A stretch of 64,000 nt of DNA from Jaltomata sinuosa (Eukaryota > Streptophyta > Magnoliopsida > Solanales > Solanaceae): positions 744,001-808,000 of the forward strand of contig QJPP01007220.1 in NCBI GenBank assembly GCA_003996215.1, written 5' to 3'. Of the stretch, positions 1 to 11,452 are shown piece after piece (position 1 is the stretch's first letter; each line of letters opens with the position of its first letter). The notes beneath the pieces were generated by a model, which was given only the letters and a program-made list of their open reading frames with translations, did not search any database and was not told where the DNA came from. Both the position numbers and the translations under genes were made by a program.

Positions 1-326
1 TCGTCATACTATCTGGCCAATTTATCCTTGCTGTTATGAAACTTAACAAATTTTCCCTCAATTGGCCGGATTTCCCCAAATTGAATAAAATCACCTAATT
101 TCCCTTAAATAACTCGTTACCCTCTTTAAACCCAATCGACTTTGACAGGGGAGATGAGAAAGAATTTCTGTCTTTAGAAGTAAATCCCACTAAACTAGAC
201 TTGTACGCTTGACATATCACATATCCATACCCACAACTAATTTTACCCATACCGAATTAAACCCCAATATGACTAAACTTGAGCAATTAAGGACGATGTG
301 AGAAAACTTTCAATTTTCTCGGAGTG
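1..326. other. Upstream flank of SEN54, no gene seen
   Basis: AT-rich sequence 5' of the inferred first SEN54 exon. I see no convincing ORF, repeat or clear TATA box. It probably holds the SEN54 promoter, but no element can be pinned down. Confidence 0.4.
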
Positions 327-380
327 ATGTTGGAAGTAGAGGCGGAGAAGATGGTGAGGAGGAGGAGGAGGCAGTGAAAG
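327..380 (+). promoter_or_regulatory. SEN54 5' UTR exon end with upstream ORF
   Basis: A strong splice donor (AAAG/GTGAGT) ends at 380. An ATG at 327 opens a 16-codon reading frame closed by TGA at 375-377, just before the donor. Because it closes inside the exon, this ATG cannot start SEN54. The exon is therefore read as 5' UTR joined to the acceptor at 1803-1804, two bases before the SEN54 ATG. The short frame encodes an arginine-rich tail and could act as a translational uORF. The transcription start is unknown. Confidence 0.45.
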
Positions 381-511
381 GTGAGTAGTTGAGTGCGGAT
401 GCATTCATTGGTATGCCATTGTTTGTCGGCTAATTGTGTCGGATTTCAATTTGCTTTCATTCAGGAATTTTGACCTGACCTTGGTTTCAATTGAAGAAGT
501 CAAACATTAGT

Positions 512-780
512 GGGCGTTTGGCCATGAGAATTTTTCACTATTTTCCGGAAAATTAGTTCACTTTATTCATAAAATGGTGTTTGGCCATAAAAATTCCAAA
601 TACAACTTCAAGTGAAAACACCTAAAAGGTTGTTTTCACTTTTTCCCATCTTACTATTTCACTTTTTAGTTATTTTAAACACATTATATTCTAAAAAGTC
701 TTTCCAAAAAGGTATGGCCAAACACAACTCCAACTCTAAAAATTCCAAATAAAGTGAAAAGTTTTACGGCCATAACTTCT
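512..780. mobile_element. MITE inside SEN54 5' UTR intron
   Basis: The segment starts GGGCGTTTGGCCATGAGAAT and carries inverted copies of the same TTTGGCCAT motif and 'aattccaaat' blocks near its far end (ATGGCCAAACAC around 714-726). The same family recurs at 9258-9590 and 61265-61597. The right end is degenerate, so the boundary is approximate. Confidence 0.55.
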
Positions 781-1806
781 AATTTTTTTTTTTACATGTT
801 AGTATTATCTTCCTTTGGGCTGAGGTCCAATATGGTGTGTTTCTTAGAACCAGAAGTACAAAGTGCAAGCCTCAATCTTGAAGAAATCTTGCTTTGCTCT
901 ATGCTCTAACTACTAGTCTTTCTATTTCTAACCATCTCCAGCCTTTGTCGAATCAATGCCACAAAAAGGTAACTTTTGTTCTCGCTGTGTCTCTCTTTAT
1001 AGAGCTGAATAGTATTTGGGAAATACAAAGGGATGAAGAAACGGCTCCCAACTGATAGAAAAATAAATAATCTCTGCAAGAAGTAGAATAGGCAATGTAG
1101 CTGCAAATTCCCAATAATAGAACCATGAAAAGACGCTATTACCTCTCTTTGGCTATCACAATATCTTTTTGTTTTTGTTTGTTTAGATTTTTTCTAACTT
1201 CTTTTTTTATGTTTTAAATTTTGAAATTGTTGAGGAATAACAGCAGCAACATAGAAAGATGAGATCCCAAAACATCTCGGAGGCATTTGATTTCTTGTTG
1301 ATTTCATCAGTCAAAAAGTACAACCAAGCACGAAATCTCTCTCTGTGTGTGTGTGAAGTTTATACTGAAATTGTTTATATTAAAAATGTTAATTTAATTT
1401 ATAAATTCTCGTTCTTTTATTATCTTGTTAGTTTGGTTTAATTTAGTTTATAAGCTCTCTTCTCTTTATGATTAGCTTAGTTTATTATATGTGTTACATT
1501 TTTATCTATTCTTTATTTTGCTTAAAATAAATTTAAACATATTACCTCATTTCAAATTTCGCAATTTATTGTTAATGTAAATAACTTTTAATTGCTTAGA
1601 ATATGCTCAATCACCATTGTGCCGCATTTTTCGGTATAACTTTTACTTGGTAATTCATGAGATTAGTGGAGTTTTCACATTGTAATGAATTGAACTTGCA
1701 ATTAGCTTCTCCTTTAATAATCAAGTGTTACCGTCTCTATTTGCTTAGATGGCTGTAATCTGTGCTAGATTTTTAATTTTTCTGGTAATTTGCTATTATT
1801 TCAGCT

Positions 1807-3638
1807 ATGGAAGCTGATAAGTGGGAAAGTTTTTCAGAAGGAACTAGTGATTCTGAAGGCTATGGGGAGGATCCTGATGATGATGACCATTGCTGTGCAT
1901 ATGGATCGAGTGATATACCCAAGTTGCAGTTCAGGTTTCATCTCATGATATAGATAAATTATTAAAAATAATTTTGAAAACATATAGGAATATGAATAGG
2001 CGGTCATCTTTTTCTTCAGGAAAGATATTTCACGATCACAATGGCTCGATCCATTAGGAATGGCTGAGGTCGTGGAGAGGAAGGGTGGATTGTGGACCAC
2101 TACTGGGATAGTTCGTAATGGCAAGATATATTGCTTCATTGAAGAGATCTTGTAGGTGATGAAAATTCTCTTTTGTTATCTCCCGTAGTTGAAGAGTTAA
2201 ATACTACTGACTTTGGTACATGCATAATTTTAGAATAAGCCACGAGAAAATAAGAACTGGGGTGTTTTCAGCATATTTGGTCAGATTCAAATTTTAGATC
2301 TGTTTGGCTGAGAAAAAAACGAAAATATCTTTCCTTAGTATCTTAACAAGACCTCGAAAGAGGTATTATTTCTCTTGTTTTTATGTTTCCAAAAATTGAA
2401 CATTGTATAGCTCAGCTAATAAATTGGCATACTTTTCTGTTAATCTTTTCCTCATCAATGATTCTGAGGGCTGATTTTGGTATAGATTTCTGATACTCCT
2501 AGTGATATTCTCATTACCCCTCTGGTTATGCTTGTGAACTTTAGTTGCACACTTGTCTACTGCTTCGACACGTTAGAAAAATTAGTCTGGTTGGAGAAAG
2601 AGAGTAAAACCAAATGGATAAATTATATGAAGAGATAGATAACAAGTATTTAAAGGTGAGTGTTTTCATCTGACACATTTATTTGTATTAGGACAATATA
2701 TGAAAAATTTATGTTTCATTTGAGATTTATCCTCTGCAATTTTCAGTGTCTAAAGGATGATACTGGTTTTGTCATGTAGATATCTTGCCGAAATTGGGGC
2801 TCTACATCTCTTCAGTAATGATGATACACCCCTTTCTCTGGAACATGTATACAGCAAGGTTGCAGAAGGGAAAAATGGATGTTCCTTGGAATATTATGAA
2901 GCATATAAGCACTTGAAATCTCTTGGTTATATAGTTGGGCGTCATGATATTCCTTGGTCGGTAAGAAGGTCAAAAGGTAATTGTGTTGTTAACCAAGACG
3001 TGTCGGAGACTGATCAAAATGGAGATGAAGAATCAAGAAACAATATTCTCATCTCTGAAATGTTTAGTAATATGCAAATTGGTGGATTGAGACTGGCCTT
3101 TGACGTTTACCCTCCTAATAGCAGATTCAGAAAGTCTGCTCCTGGTGATCCCTGTTTTGTACTTTGTCTTGCTAGGTAGGTACCTTGTTAATGCGTTCAT
3201 TATCTTAAGGTGCCTAGGCCTACTAAAATTTGCTGAATCTTTTCCCCTCCTAGTATCATTTAGCTGATTATAGGAACTTGATATAACTAGTTTAGCAATT
3301 CGATGGGTGAGTATTGTTGAATGTTTAGGAGTAAGATGGGTTACCTGGTATTCTGGAAAGAAGTAGTTGCTTTAATATTTTCCACTTTATCCCTCACTCT
3401 TGACCTGTCTTATTCCCTCCATTCTTTTGTCTCACTTTGTTGATCCACATCAACTGTCGAAGTAGCTTTATTTTATGAGTATTGTATTTTCTTGTGCAGT
3501 GAGTATCCACCTTCCAAAGAAGAGATTGAGGATCTTGAGAGTCATTCTCATGGTATTCCGTTGAAATTCTGTCTTGTTGAGCATGGGCGTGTGAGCTTTT
3601 TCTCATTCAACAAAGTTGAGCTCCCTATCCTTCCATGA
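1807..3638 (+). CDS. SEN54: tRNA-splicing endonuclease subunit Sen54
   Basis: Four coding exons: 1807-1934, 2020-2151, 2780-3175 and 3500-3638. They join in frame to 795 nt, 264 residues, and all introns are GT/AG. The N-terminus is acidic (around residues 8-27). A Sen54_N-type domain follows from about residue 45 to 95 (QWLDPLGMAEVVERKGGLW, then YCFIEEILYLAEIGALHLF), then a winged-helix-like middle and a C-terminal segment ending near SFFSFNKVELPILP. Sen54 is a structural subunit of the heterotetrameric endonuclease that cuts introns from pre-tRNA, and the catalytic residues lie in Sen2 and Sen34. The length fits the short plant form; animal TSEN54 is about twice as long. The start is the first ATG after the acceptor. 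A 1.4-kb intron sits in the 5' UTR. Confidence 0.92.
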
Positions 3639-4278
3639 TCCTTTCGAGCAACGGAAACAAATCTTGGCATGCCCTGTGAAGAGCTATGGTAACAATTATG
3701 AATTTTTAGTTTGTGGATTGATGTTTAACCAGTGTAACTGCAACACATTTATTAGATGATGAGTACGTCTGACTAATGAAACAGGACTCCGTTTCTCTGC
3801 TTATGACAAGTCTCGTCTTCTTTACCTTCATTGTAAAAGCTGAAGGTTGATTAGTGTTATATGGCAAACGTATGTGTTACAATGGTGAAATCTACTCTAG
3901 TTAAAACTGATCTATCTGTTAAGATGAGTTATACCGGTATTTAGCTCTTTGCCGGAGCCCCAGAAACACTTCTATCCCTTGGCTGCTGGATTGCTTTTAT
4001 CATTTTTTAGCTCCTTTGCACCAGTCTGTTTACATTTATATCAATTTTTGGGTGAGGAAACTAATTCCTGCCACTGCGCCAACTTCTAAAACTTGTATTG
4101 TTAGTGAGGTTCCCATTGATTGCTGTTTACTCGGTTAATTGGTTAATCTTTCCATGGATGAATTCCATTCCCATTGACTAATTGTGGAGTCCAATCCATT
4201 CTTCATATCTTTCTGGTGATCTGGCTTCTGTTGTTCTCAATCAAAAGCAATTACAGTGATTGCTACAGTAGCACATAC
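3639..4278. other. SEN54 3' flank, no gene seen
   Basis: AT-rich sequence that must include the SEN54 3' UTR. I see no second gene, and the polyadenylation site cannot be fixed. Confidence 0.4.
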
Positions 4279-4483
4279 AATAGTGAAGCCTCACAATCTC
4301 AGCGGAGGCAAAAAACACTAGGTGATTCTTCCCATCTGTTCTAGCCTTGGTGGACAGAGTTACCTGGTACCTGTTGCTGGTGGGAGGTAGTAGGTATCCC
4401 GTGGATTTAGTCGAGGTGCGCAAAAGCTGGCCCGGATACCACGGTCATCAAAAAAAAATAAAAAAAATAGTGAAGCCTCACAA
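4279..4483 (+). mobile_element. SINE with 18-bp target-site duplication
   Basis: The body (about 4297-4465) contains the Solanaceae SINE blocks GCGGAGGCAAAAAACACTAG, CCTTGGTGGACAGAGTTACC, GTCGAGGTGCGC and AGCTGGCCCGGATACCACGG, and ends in an A-rich tail. It is flanked by a perfect 18-bp direct repeat, AATAGTGAAGCCTCACAA, at 4279-4296 and 4466-4483. This is the mark of LINE-mediated retroposition. The family name (SolS/Au-like) is from memory. Confidence 0.88.
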
Positions 4484-4667
4484 CTAAATTTTAGTATTCC
4501 CAAAAGCTGATTCAATAGTCTTCCTTTATTGATTCAAAAGCTTCTTTCCTGCGACATGGTCACTAAGGTTAGTTTCTATAGGGCGAAGCGGTGACATCAT
4601 TCATTCATTCTGACAACTCATTTCCCTATTTTCTCTAGATCTATGCGACTCATATGACACAAGTAAC

Positions 4668-4786
4668 GTTAGTTGTGTGAGGCTCCTTTTTGTGGGACAA
4701 AAAAATGGACCCACATTTTACACTTTTGGGTCCACAAATTCTAGATCCACTTTCTTATCTCACAAAAAAGGAGCCTCGCAACTAAC
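4668..4786. mobile_element. Short MITE with about 26-bp inverted repeats
   Basis: The left arm (GTTAGTTGTGTGAGGCTCCT..., 4668-4694) is mirrored by the right arm (4761-4786, reading CACAAAAAAGGAGCCTCGCA). Inner blocks TGGACCCA and TGGGTCCA add a second stem. No coding capacity. The target duplication was not resolved. Confidence 0.6.
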
Positions 4787-5261
4787 TAAATTAATGTTGT
4801 GTGAGGCGCACATTAAATTCTTTTAACAAACGGCTACTCTCTTAAAGTATTTTTTTCAACCTCTTTCCACGAAAGATGTCTTTCAATAGAAGCATATAGG
4901 TATCTGCTGAAATAATCGGGACACACAAACTGATTAAAACACCGCCATCATCTAAAAAAAAAAAAACAGGCCGCCATAGCTGTGTAGGGCAAAAACCAGA
5001 TGGATTGATGTAGGACTATATATAGTAACATATGAATCTAAGATAAAACCTCCAACTTGAACAAGTTACATGATCATTCATTGGATGGCCATGTTATATG
5101 AAAGGCAATCAACATAGTTGTAGTCCTTTATTATTAGCTGTATGTACAAACATGAATTGACAGGTAACCTTTTTCAACAGTTTGAAAGTGATTTTTGATG
5201 CTTAAAATGACATTGAAATGTTTGTAGTGGGCAGGAGAGCTAATTTTGACTACTCAAGGGG

Positions 5262-5460
5262 GTCGTTTGGTAGGTGGTTTGAAAATGTGTTGGGTAGGGT
5301 ATTAAATCTTGCATAATTAATATCATGTTTGGTAGCGGGTAAGGAGGTAAGTTATTCATATACAAAATTAATACGGTGTTTGATTTATAATTTAAAAATC
5401 TGCATAACTAATACATGTATAAGTTATGAGAGAATCTATGTATTATTTTTTGCAGAGATT
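5262..5460. mobile_element. Tourist-like MITE fragment
   Basis: Begins GGGGGTCGTTTGGTAGGTGG, the same terminal motif as the complete element at 21461-21687. Internal phrases (TGCATAACTAATACATGTAT, 'taagttatgagag') match the element at 26262-26575. The right end is lost or diverged. Confidence 0.5.
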
Positions 5461-5639
5461 GTTTCAGAATCACGAGGTTGATTTCATGGTCTTTCAACTT
5501 TTTGGTTGGTGGAATACTTTCACTAATAACATGTTCGATAAGATTTTCAAGTTAATCGTTGGATCGATCAAAGTGACGATAAATGACTATCTATTTTATG
5601 CTTCTTGTATGTAATACGGGAATTTTTTTTGACACATAT

Positions 5640-6790
5640 ATAAAGAATAAAATAATCTAGTGGTTCTTATAAATCCTGAATTCGCCGTTGATTAACGTTA
5701 GCAATCTTATGGTATAATATGTGGATCATTTGACAAATTTCATAGTAAATAAGATAGGTTTACGTTAACATCAAGACTTTGGGTGTGTGTATTCAAATTT
5801 TTTAGTGTTTACTTGGTCAAAATATTTTGAATTTTTTTTTCATGAAAATAAATTTCTTTAAATCAAGAAAAATATCTCTCCTGATAAAAGTACGAAAAAA
5901 AGTTGCATAAGTAACGTTCTATATTGATTGTCTTCCCTTTCCACCCGCACCCACCTTCACTCTGATAATATTTTCTATTTACTTATCAAATATCATACTT
6001 AAAAAACATCTTTGTGGGAAAACTTTTTTCCTTTAATACCAAACACATCCATAATTTAGTGGTAGTTATAGGAGTATTTCACACCATCAGTCAGTTGGAT
6101 TTCCCACTACCTCTTTCTCCTTCACCATCATAATTTTGCGAGTTTCACATTTTAACTATCAGCCATTTTCTTTTTCTATTTGAACAATCATCATAAGCTG
6201 TCTAGACTAATTATCAGTTGTTCTCTTTTCTTATCTGAACTATCACTATCTATTTAATTAAGCGTGCCTTAATACATAGATGGTACGTGATAGCTTATGC
6301 AGGAAAATGAAACAACTGATCATAGTTGATATGTGAAACTCACAAATAAATAATAATCAAGTGTATTTTTTATCATTGTCTCTTAAATATATCGCGGTCA
6401 CACAACTATTTATGCTGACCAAATTAATATCCTCAAAATTCCATTCATGAACCAAGAAAACAAAGTAATTTAAATATGAAATGCAATTTACATGAGGAAC
6501 TCTTTGGACTTGTAATCGAATACGCAACTACTTTAACCAAAACAACAAGAAGAAAAAAGTACACAAATTTTAAAAATGTTAAAAACATGAAGTCAAAAAG
6601 TCTCATAGATGCCTTACTACTTTCTAAGCTTTCTCTCTTGTTCCACCAATTTAGTATGCGTGGAATAATCTACTTTGACTCGTTTATATATTTTAGGGGT
6701 GATAAAATTTGCAACTAAACTTATGCCTTGCCTTAGAAGGCATAACACATGTGCTTTGTGATTTTTTTAATTTTCTTTATATCAAAGATA
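5640..6790. other. Gene-free AT-rich interval
   Basis: No supported gene. The reading frame around 6476-6718 is low-complexity, Lys-rich and without a recognisable domain, so it is not called. Confidence 0.4.
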
Positions 6791-6794
6791 TTTT

Positions 6795-8380
6795 TCAGGT
6801 AAACAACATAAAACACAGTAGTTTGGTTCCTAATTACGTTTTATCCCACTACTTTAAAATATTACATTTTCTCCGGTAGTTTAAAAAAGGAAAGACGTGT
6901 ATCCTTTGTATTTTCGTGTATCCTGGATACATATAACCTCTTCATTAATGATAAATCTATTTTTATTATGGCGCTTTAAAAGGAAATAAAATATTTACAA
7001 TTAATGAGGAGTAAATCATTAATTGTAAATCTATTACTATTAGGGCGCTTTAAAAGGAAATAACAGATTTACAATTAATGAGGAGTAAATCACGCGTCAA
7101 TCACTTTGAAATGCATCTGCAGTATCCTCATCTCCACAAACAACTGGAGAATTCAAATTTCAATTTTAAATTACTTGGATACACATCAAACCAGCAAGTA
7201 ACTCCATTATACAGGATACAGGTAATAATAGATCTCAAATATCTAAGGATACACATTTAAACAGCAAACAACAATAGGTATACTTGGATACACTGTTAAC
7301 ACTGTATCTAAGATTATAAGCTTGGATACATTATAACAGTGTTAAGGATACTTCCCAATATCTAAGGATACCCATCTAAACAGCAAATAGATATAGGTAT
7401 ACTTGGATACACGTTAATATTGGATACAAGTTTGTAAGTTTGGATACATTGTAACAGTGTTAAGGATACATGTTACCAACATCTCAAATAGCAGGTTGCA
7501 GTAGTATTGAGATACATGTTAACATGAATTAATCCTGGATACATGTAACACAAGATTTGCTTACAATGTTATCCCTGGATACGTATTGCTTTGTTTTGAT
7601 TTAAAACTTTAAATTTACAAAAGTTACACATTTACAACTCAGATAGATATATGTATACTTGGATACATGGAAAATAACACTGGATACATGGTAACAAGTT
7701 GGTAACACTGGAAAATAACATCTGGGTTTGAGTCCCTTGTTCTTGATTTCAAATTTTTGTGCAATTCATTCATTTTGACTTGATCGTTTCTAAATTTGGA
7801 TCTATTTTCAGCAAAGTCTTCTTCTTCAAAGTCTCTAACAGCCGGAACAAAGGTCGGAGAAGGCACTTCATTGTTCTCCATTTGAGATATACCTAAATCA
7901 AATGAAGGCCATTGTTGGTTACTTGGTATTATCAAATTATCTGATTCGTTATCCATGAAGGCAATCGTTGATTCGTTATCAAGTAATTGCTCTTATAGAT
8001 TATGATAACTTAGAACTAAACTATAGTAAAAGTTGAAAAACGAATTTTACCAACCTCAACAATGGAAGATTATGATCCAGCAAGCGCCAAATTTTTTTGA
8101 AAAGTGGAGGAAGATCGTGTGGAAGATGGAGCCTTGGTTGAAGGCGTGATTTGGGGAAAATGATTATAGAGAGAGAACAACCGTTGTCTTTAGATACAAG
8201 TTGAGTGATTTTAGGCCCTTTTTTAGAGATTGTGGTGGATACAGTTTTTTAACCATGTAATTTTAATTTAATGGGATAAATGTAATTATTTTAAAGTATT
8301 GGGATATTTAGTAATTAGGGTAAGGATGTTTGATTATTTATGTAGTTTTTATATTTCCATATTTTTAATCACTTTTTTTA
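6795..8380. mobile_element. Mutator-like (MULE) candidate, non-autonomous
   Basis: The two edges resemble each other as long imperfect inverted repeats. The left (about 6810-6890) reads CCCACTACTTTAAAATATTA; the reverse complement of the right (about 8250-8340) reads CCCAATACTTTAAAATAATT, with matching flanking text. Inside are a direct repeat of roughly 50 bp (GCGCTTTAAAAGGAAATAA..., near 6971 and 7043), an array with about seventeen GGATAC motifs (7170-7690) and a short acidic reading frame on the minus strand. No transposase is visible. Exact ends and target duplication were not resolved. Confidence 0.5.
7639..7956 (-). pseudogene. Short coding remnant inside MULE candidate
   Basis: A 105-codon frame starting MDNESDNLIIPSNQQW. 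The first 80 residues or so are acidic and non-repetitive (RDFEEEDFAENRSKF). The last 20 are translated GGATAC-repeat sequence, so the natural protein either splices out here or is broken. A GT-containing junction lies near GACTCAAACCCAGATG. I recognise no domain. It could be the first exon of a gene fragment captured by the element. Confidence 0.25.
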
Positions 8381-8389
8381 TTATTTAAA

Positions 8390-9257
8390 GTGCTCAAGGG
8401 CAGAAACTAAAGATCACCAATTTGAGGAGCGAAAATTAAAGATTACCCCAAAATAGGGGTATTCATGCGAATAACTCAAAATTACTTGAGTTGAAGTGAA
8501 TTAGACTAAAAGCGGATCATAACTCAATTTGCTCGATTTATACAAAGTATTAATTTCTTTATTTATTCTTTTATATCTTTTAAGTATCTAATACAATTGT
8601 TCGTTTCTTTATTACTGTATGATTATATATAACATAAGAAAAATGGAAGACTTCTTTTGATAAAAAGTAAGGTGTAAGCAAGCTTTTTTTGATCCGAACA
8701 ATGGCCAATAAAGATTGAAATTACATAAATAACGATAAATTAAAAAAAATACTTTTTTGAAAATATTTTGACAAGGTTTCTGTGAATCAATTTGAAATAC
8801 ATATCAACCTAACATTTGCATGAATTAAATTATGCTGAGCTTAAACTTGAACAAATTAAACGAGTCATATTTTTGTGAATTAATTTTGTCATCTCTAATA
8901 AAACCTATTTTAAGTATCAAAGCTAAATTAGGAAAGTGTATCAGAAACCTTTTATAAGTTGCCTTTGTGTTTTTCCAAAGGCAGTGATATGTTCTTTAGA
9001 AATGTAAAAGGATTCTATTTTAGGTATCAAAGCTAAATTTAGAAAGTATATCATAAACCTTTTGTGGCAATTTGGCTTTTTCAAGGGTAGAGGTCTAATC
9101 ATATGAAACATTATTGCCCTATATGGGGCTACTCCATTATTAATTCCTTCATAGTTTAGTTACTAATTATTCATTTTCATTTGTCACGATTATTAAGAAA
9201 TTAAAGAATAACATGACTATTTTATCACTCTACTTTTATTAATTGATACTTAGTATT
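8390..9257. other. Gene-free AT-rich interval
   Basis: No supported gene. A short phrase (TAAGTATCAAAGCTAAATTA and its near copy) recurs around 8910 and 9020, suggesting a small local duplication. Confidence 0.35.
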
Positions 9258-9590
9258 AAGGACCTGTTTGGCCATAAATATTATTCACTTTATTTTAAAA
9301 TCTTTATTCACTTTATTCCAGAATTTTTGTTTGAGGTGTTTTCACTTTATTTGGATTCACTTTTTTCACTTTTTAATTTATCTTTTTTCAAAAAAAATCT
9401 AAACTTGTTATTTTCATAAAATAACCCCATTTAAATTATATTGCATGTTCAATTTTTTTTGACTTTTAAAAAAGATACATTTAAATTCTAAATATTAACT
9501 CCAAATATTATGGCTAAACACAACTCCAACTTCAAAAATTCTAAATAAAGTAAATATATTTTTGATTTTCATGGCCAAATGCCTACTAAA
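9258..9590. mobile_element. MITE, TTTGGCCAT family
   Basis: Left end GGACCTGTTTGGCCATAAAT; right end TTTTCATGGCCAAATGCCTA, which is its inverted counterpart. Same family as 512-780 and 61265-61597. It is non-coding. Confidence 0.65.
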
Positions 9591-10246
9591 TCTCGAAAAA
9601 TAAATTCGAAAATAACTAATTAATGCTAAAGATAAAACATATTTTTTTTTTTGTCTTTTCTTGATATATGTCAAAGTGATAAGTAAAAATGAAAATCTAT
9701 TTTAGAAATAAGTGGACAAGCAAAATGAATAGAGGTAGTAGCTAAAATTTTAAATTCTAGAAAAGATAGTTATTTTGGGATTTTTTTTTAAATAAAATAT
9801 ATAAATAAAATTGTCTTTAGGAAAATTAAGCTACGGTGTGAGGGCCCCTGATCTTTCCACTCCTGAGAGTTATTCCTCGTTCTAAGAGCTACTCCTATAA
9901 AAGCCAGATTCCACTCTAATTCAGAGCTTAGTCGTCGCTCCTGCTGTCCCTTGAACAATGATGTGCAATCCCCCCCTCCCCCCCAACACACACTATTAAT
10001 GTAATTTCAAATCAACGAAAGCAAAAAGAATAAATATATTATCATATTATTATCAATAAAAAAGTTTAAAATATTATTGGCCTTAATTAATTACTACATT
10101 ATTACAATAATTAAGAATTAAACCACTGACTAATGATCCGTTTAGTTCGGATCTCGTCACATGCAAATCTGCTTATTATGCATTAATTTAACAAAACTCG
10201 TATTGAAGTTTAATTAAATTTAAATGCGTACATGATCTAAATGATA

Positions 10247-10320
10247 CTTCCTCCGTCACTTTTACTTTCTTAAAGGGCGTGAAAAGTTTAAAGTGAATAA
10301 GTAAAAGTGAACGGAGGAAG
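10247..10320. mobile_element. Very short Stowaway-like MITE
   Basis: 74 bp. The termini CTTCCTCCGTCACTTTTACT and AGTAAAAGTGAACGGAGGAA form an almost complete hairpin. TA dinucleotides flank both sides (10245-10246, 10321-10322), the usual Stowaway target duplication. Confidence 0.75.
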
Positions 10321-10370
10321 TAACTAACTCCGTTTACGTACATGTTCTTAAAGCTATTCATACACCTCAT

Positions 10371-11450
10371 TATTTAATCTTTCAAGACAACAACAAATTA
10401 AAGAGGCAACTTGATATACTAAGCGCGCACTTTTACTGTCTATCGATAGGTTGCAGGCTTAAAGAAGATTGGGACCACTGCACATTTGGTCTATTATATA
10501 CAATTTTATACCCTACATATTTATAAGAGGTCATTTTTATAATTTGAACATGCATGTGACCATCACATCACACAAAGGCGGATATATATACCTCGCCAAT
10601 TCTAAATAAATGTCACTTTTCGACATATGTTATCGTTAAAATGATCGGCGAATCCCATCTGAAAATTCTATCGGAAATTAACGTCCTTTTATAGTGTGCC
10701 CTAAGCGGTATCACGAGACACAAGATAGTCAAAATATTTTGCTAAATATGTATATGTACATGAATAGATAATATGCAAAATGAAATTATTTGGTAAATAC
10801 ATTTAAAAAATGACATTTCTTGTCTTTATAGTAACATATTCACTTGTTCAGTCTTCCAAATATCGACGTCCCTTATAAAAAATACTGCAATATACATTAC
10901 TGACATTGCAACTATTTAATCATTCAAGACAACAACAAATTAATGAGGTAGTTTGGTGCACTAAGTGCTTTTGTTATCTCTGTCGATAGGTTCCAGGCTT
11001 AAAGAAGATTGGGACCACTGCACATTAGGTCTATTACATACAATTTTATACCCTACATTTTTTTTATAAGAGGCCGCTTTTATAATTTGAACATGTAACC
11101 ATCACATCACTGCACAAAGGCGGATATATATACCTTGCCACTAGCTACTAAATAAATGTGACTTATTCGTCAAAACATTGTCGAAAACACGAGATTTTGA
11201 ACAAGTCAATTTTCGGTGGATTCCGTGTGAAAATTCTATCAAAAATTAACGTCGCGGGACACAATATCGTCGAAATATTTTACTAGATGATATGTATGTA
11301 TACATGTATAGATGCTATGCAAAATGAACATATATTAGGTATAAATTTTTAAAAAAATGACACTTCTTGTCTTTATAGTAACATATTAACTTTTTCAAAT
11401 ATCGACATTGCTTATAAAAAAATACTACGTACGCTACTGAAATTGCATTA
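10371..11450. repeat. 542-bp tandem duplication 3' of UGT-A
   Basis: Two direct copies, 10371-10912 and 10913 to about 11450. Both open TATTTAAT(C)...CAAGACAACAACAAATTAA. Both carry AAAGAAGATTGGGACCACTG, GGCGGATATATATACC and CTTGTCTTTATAGTAACATA in the same order. The second copy runs up to the UGT-A stop codon, so the duplicated DNA is the gene's 3' flank or UTR. Confidence 0.85.
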
Positions 11451-11452
11451 CT

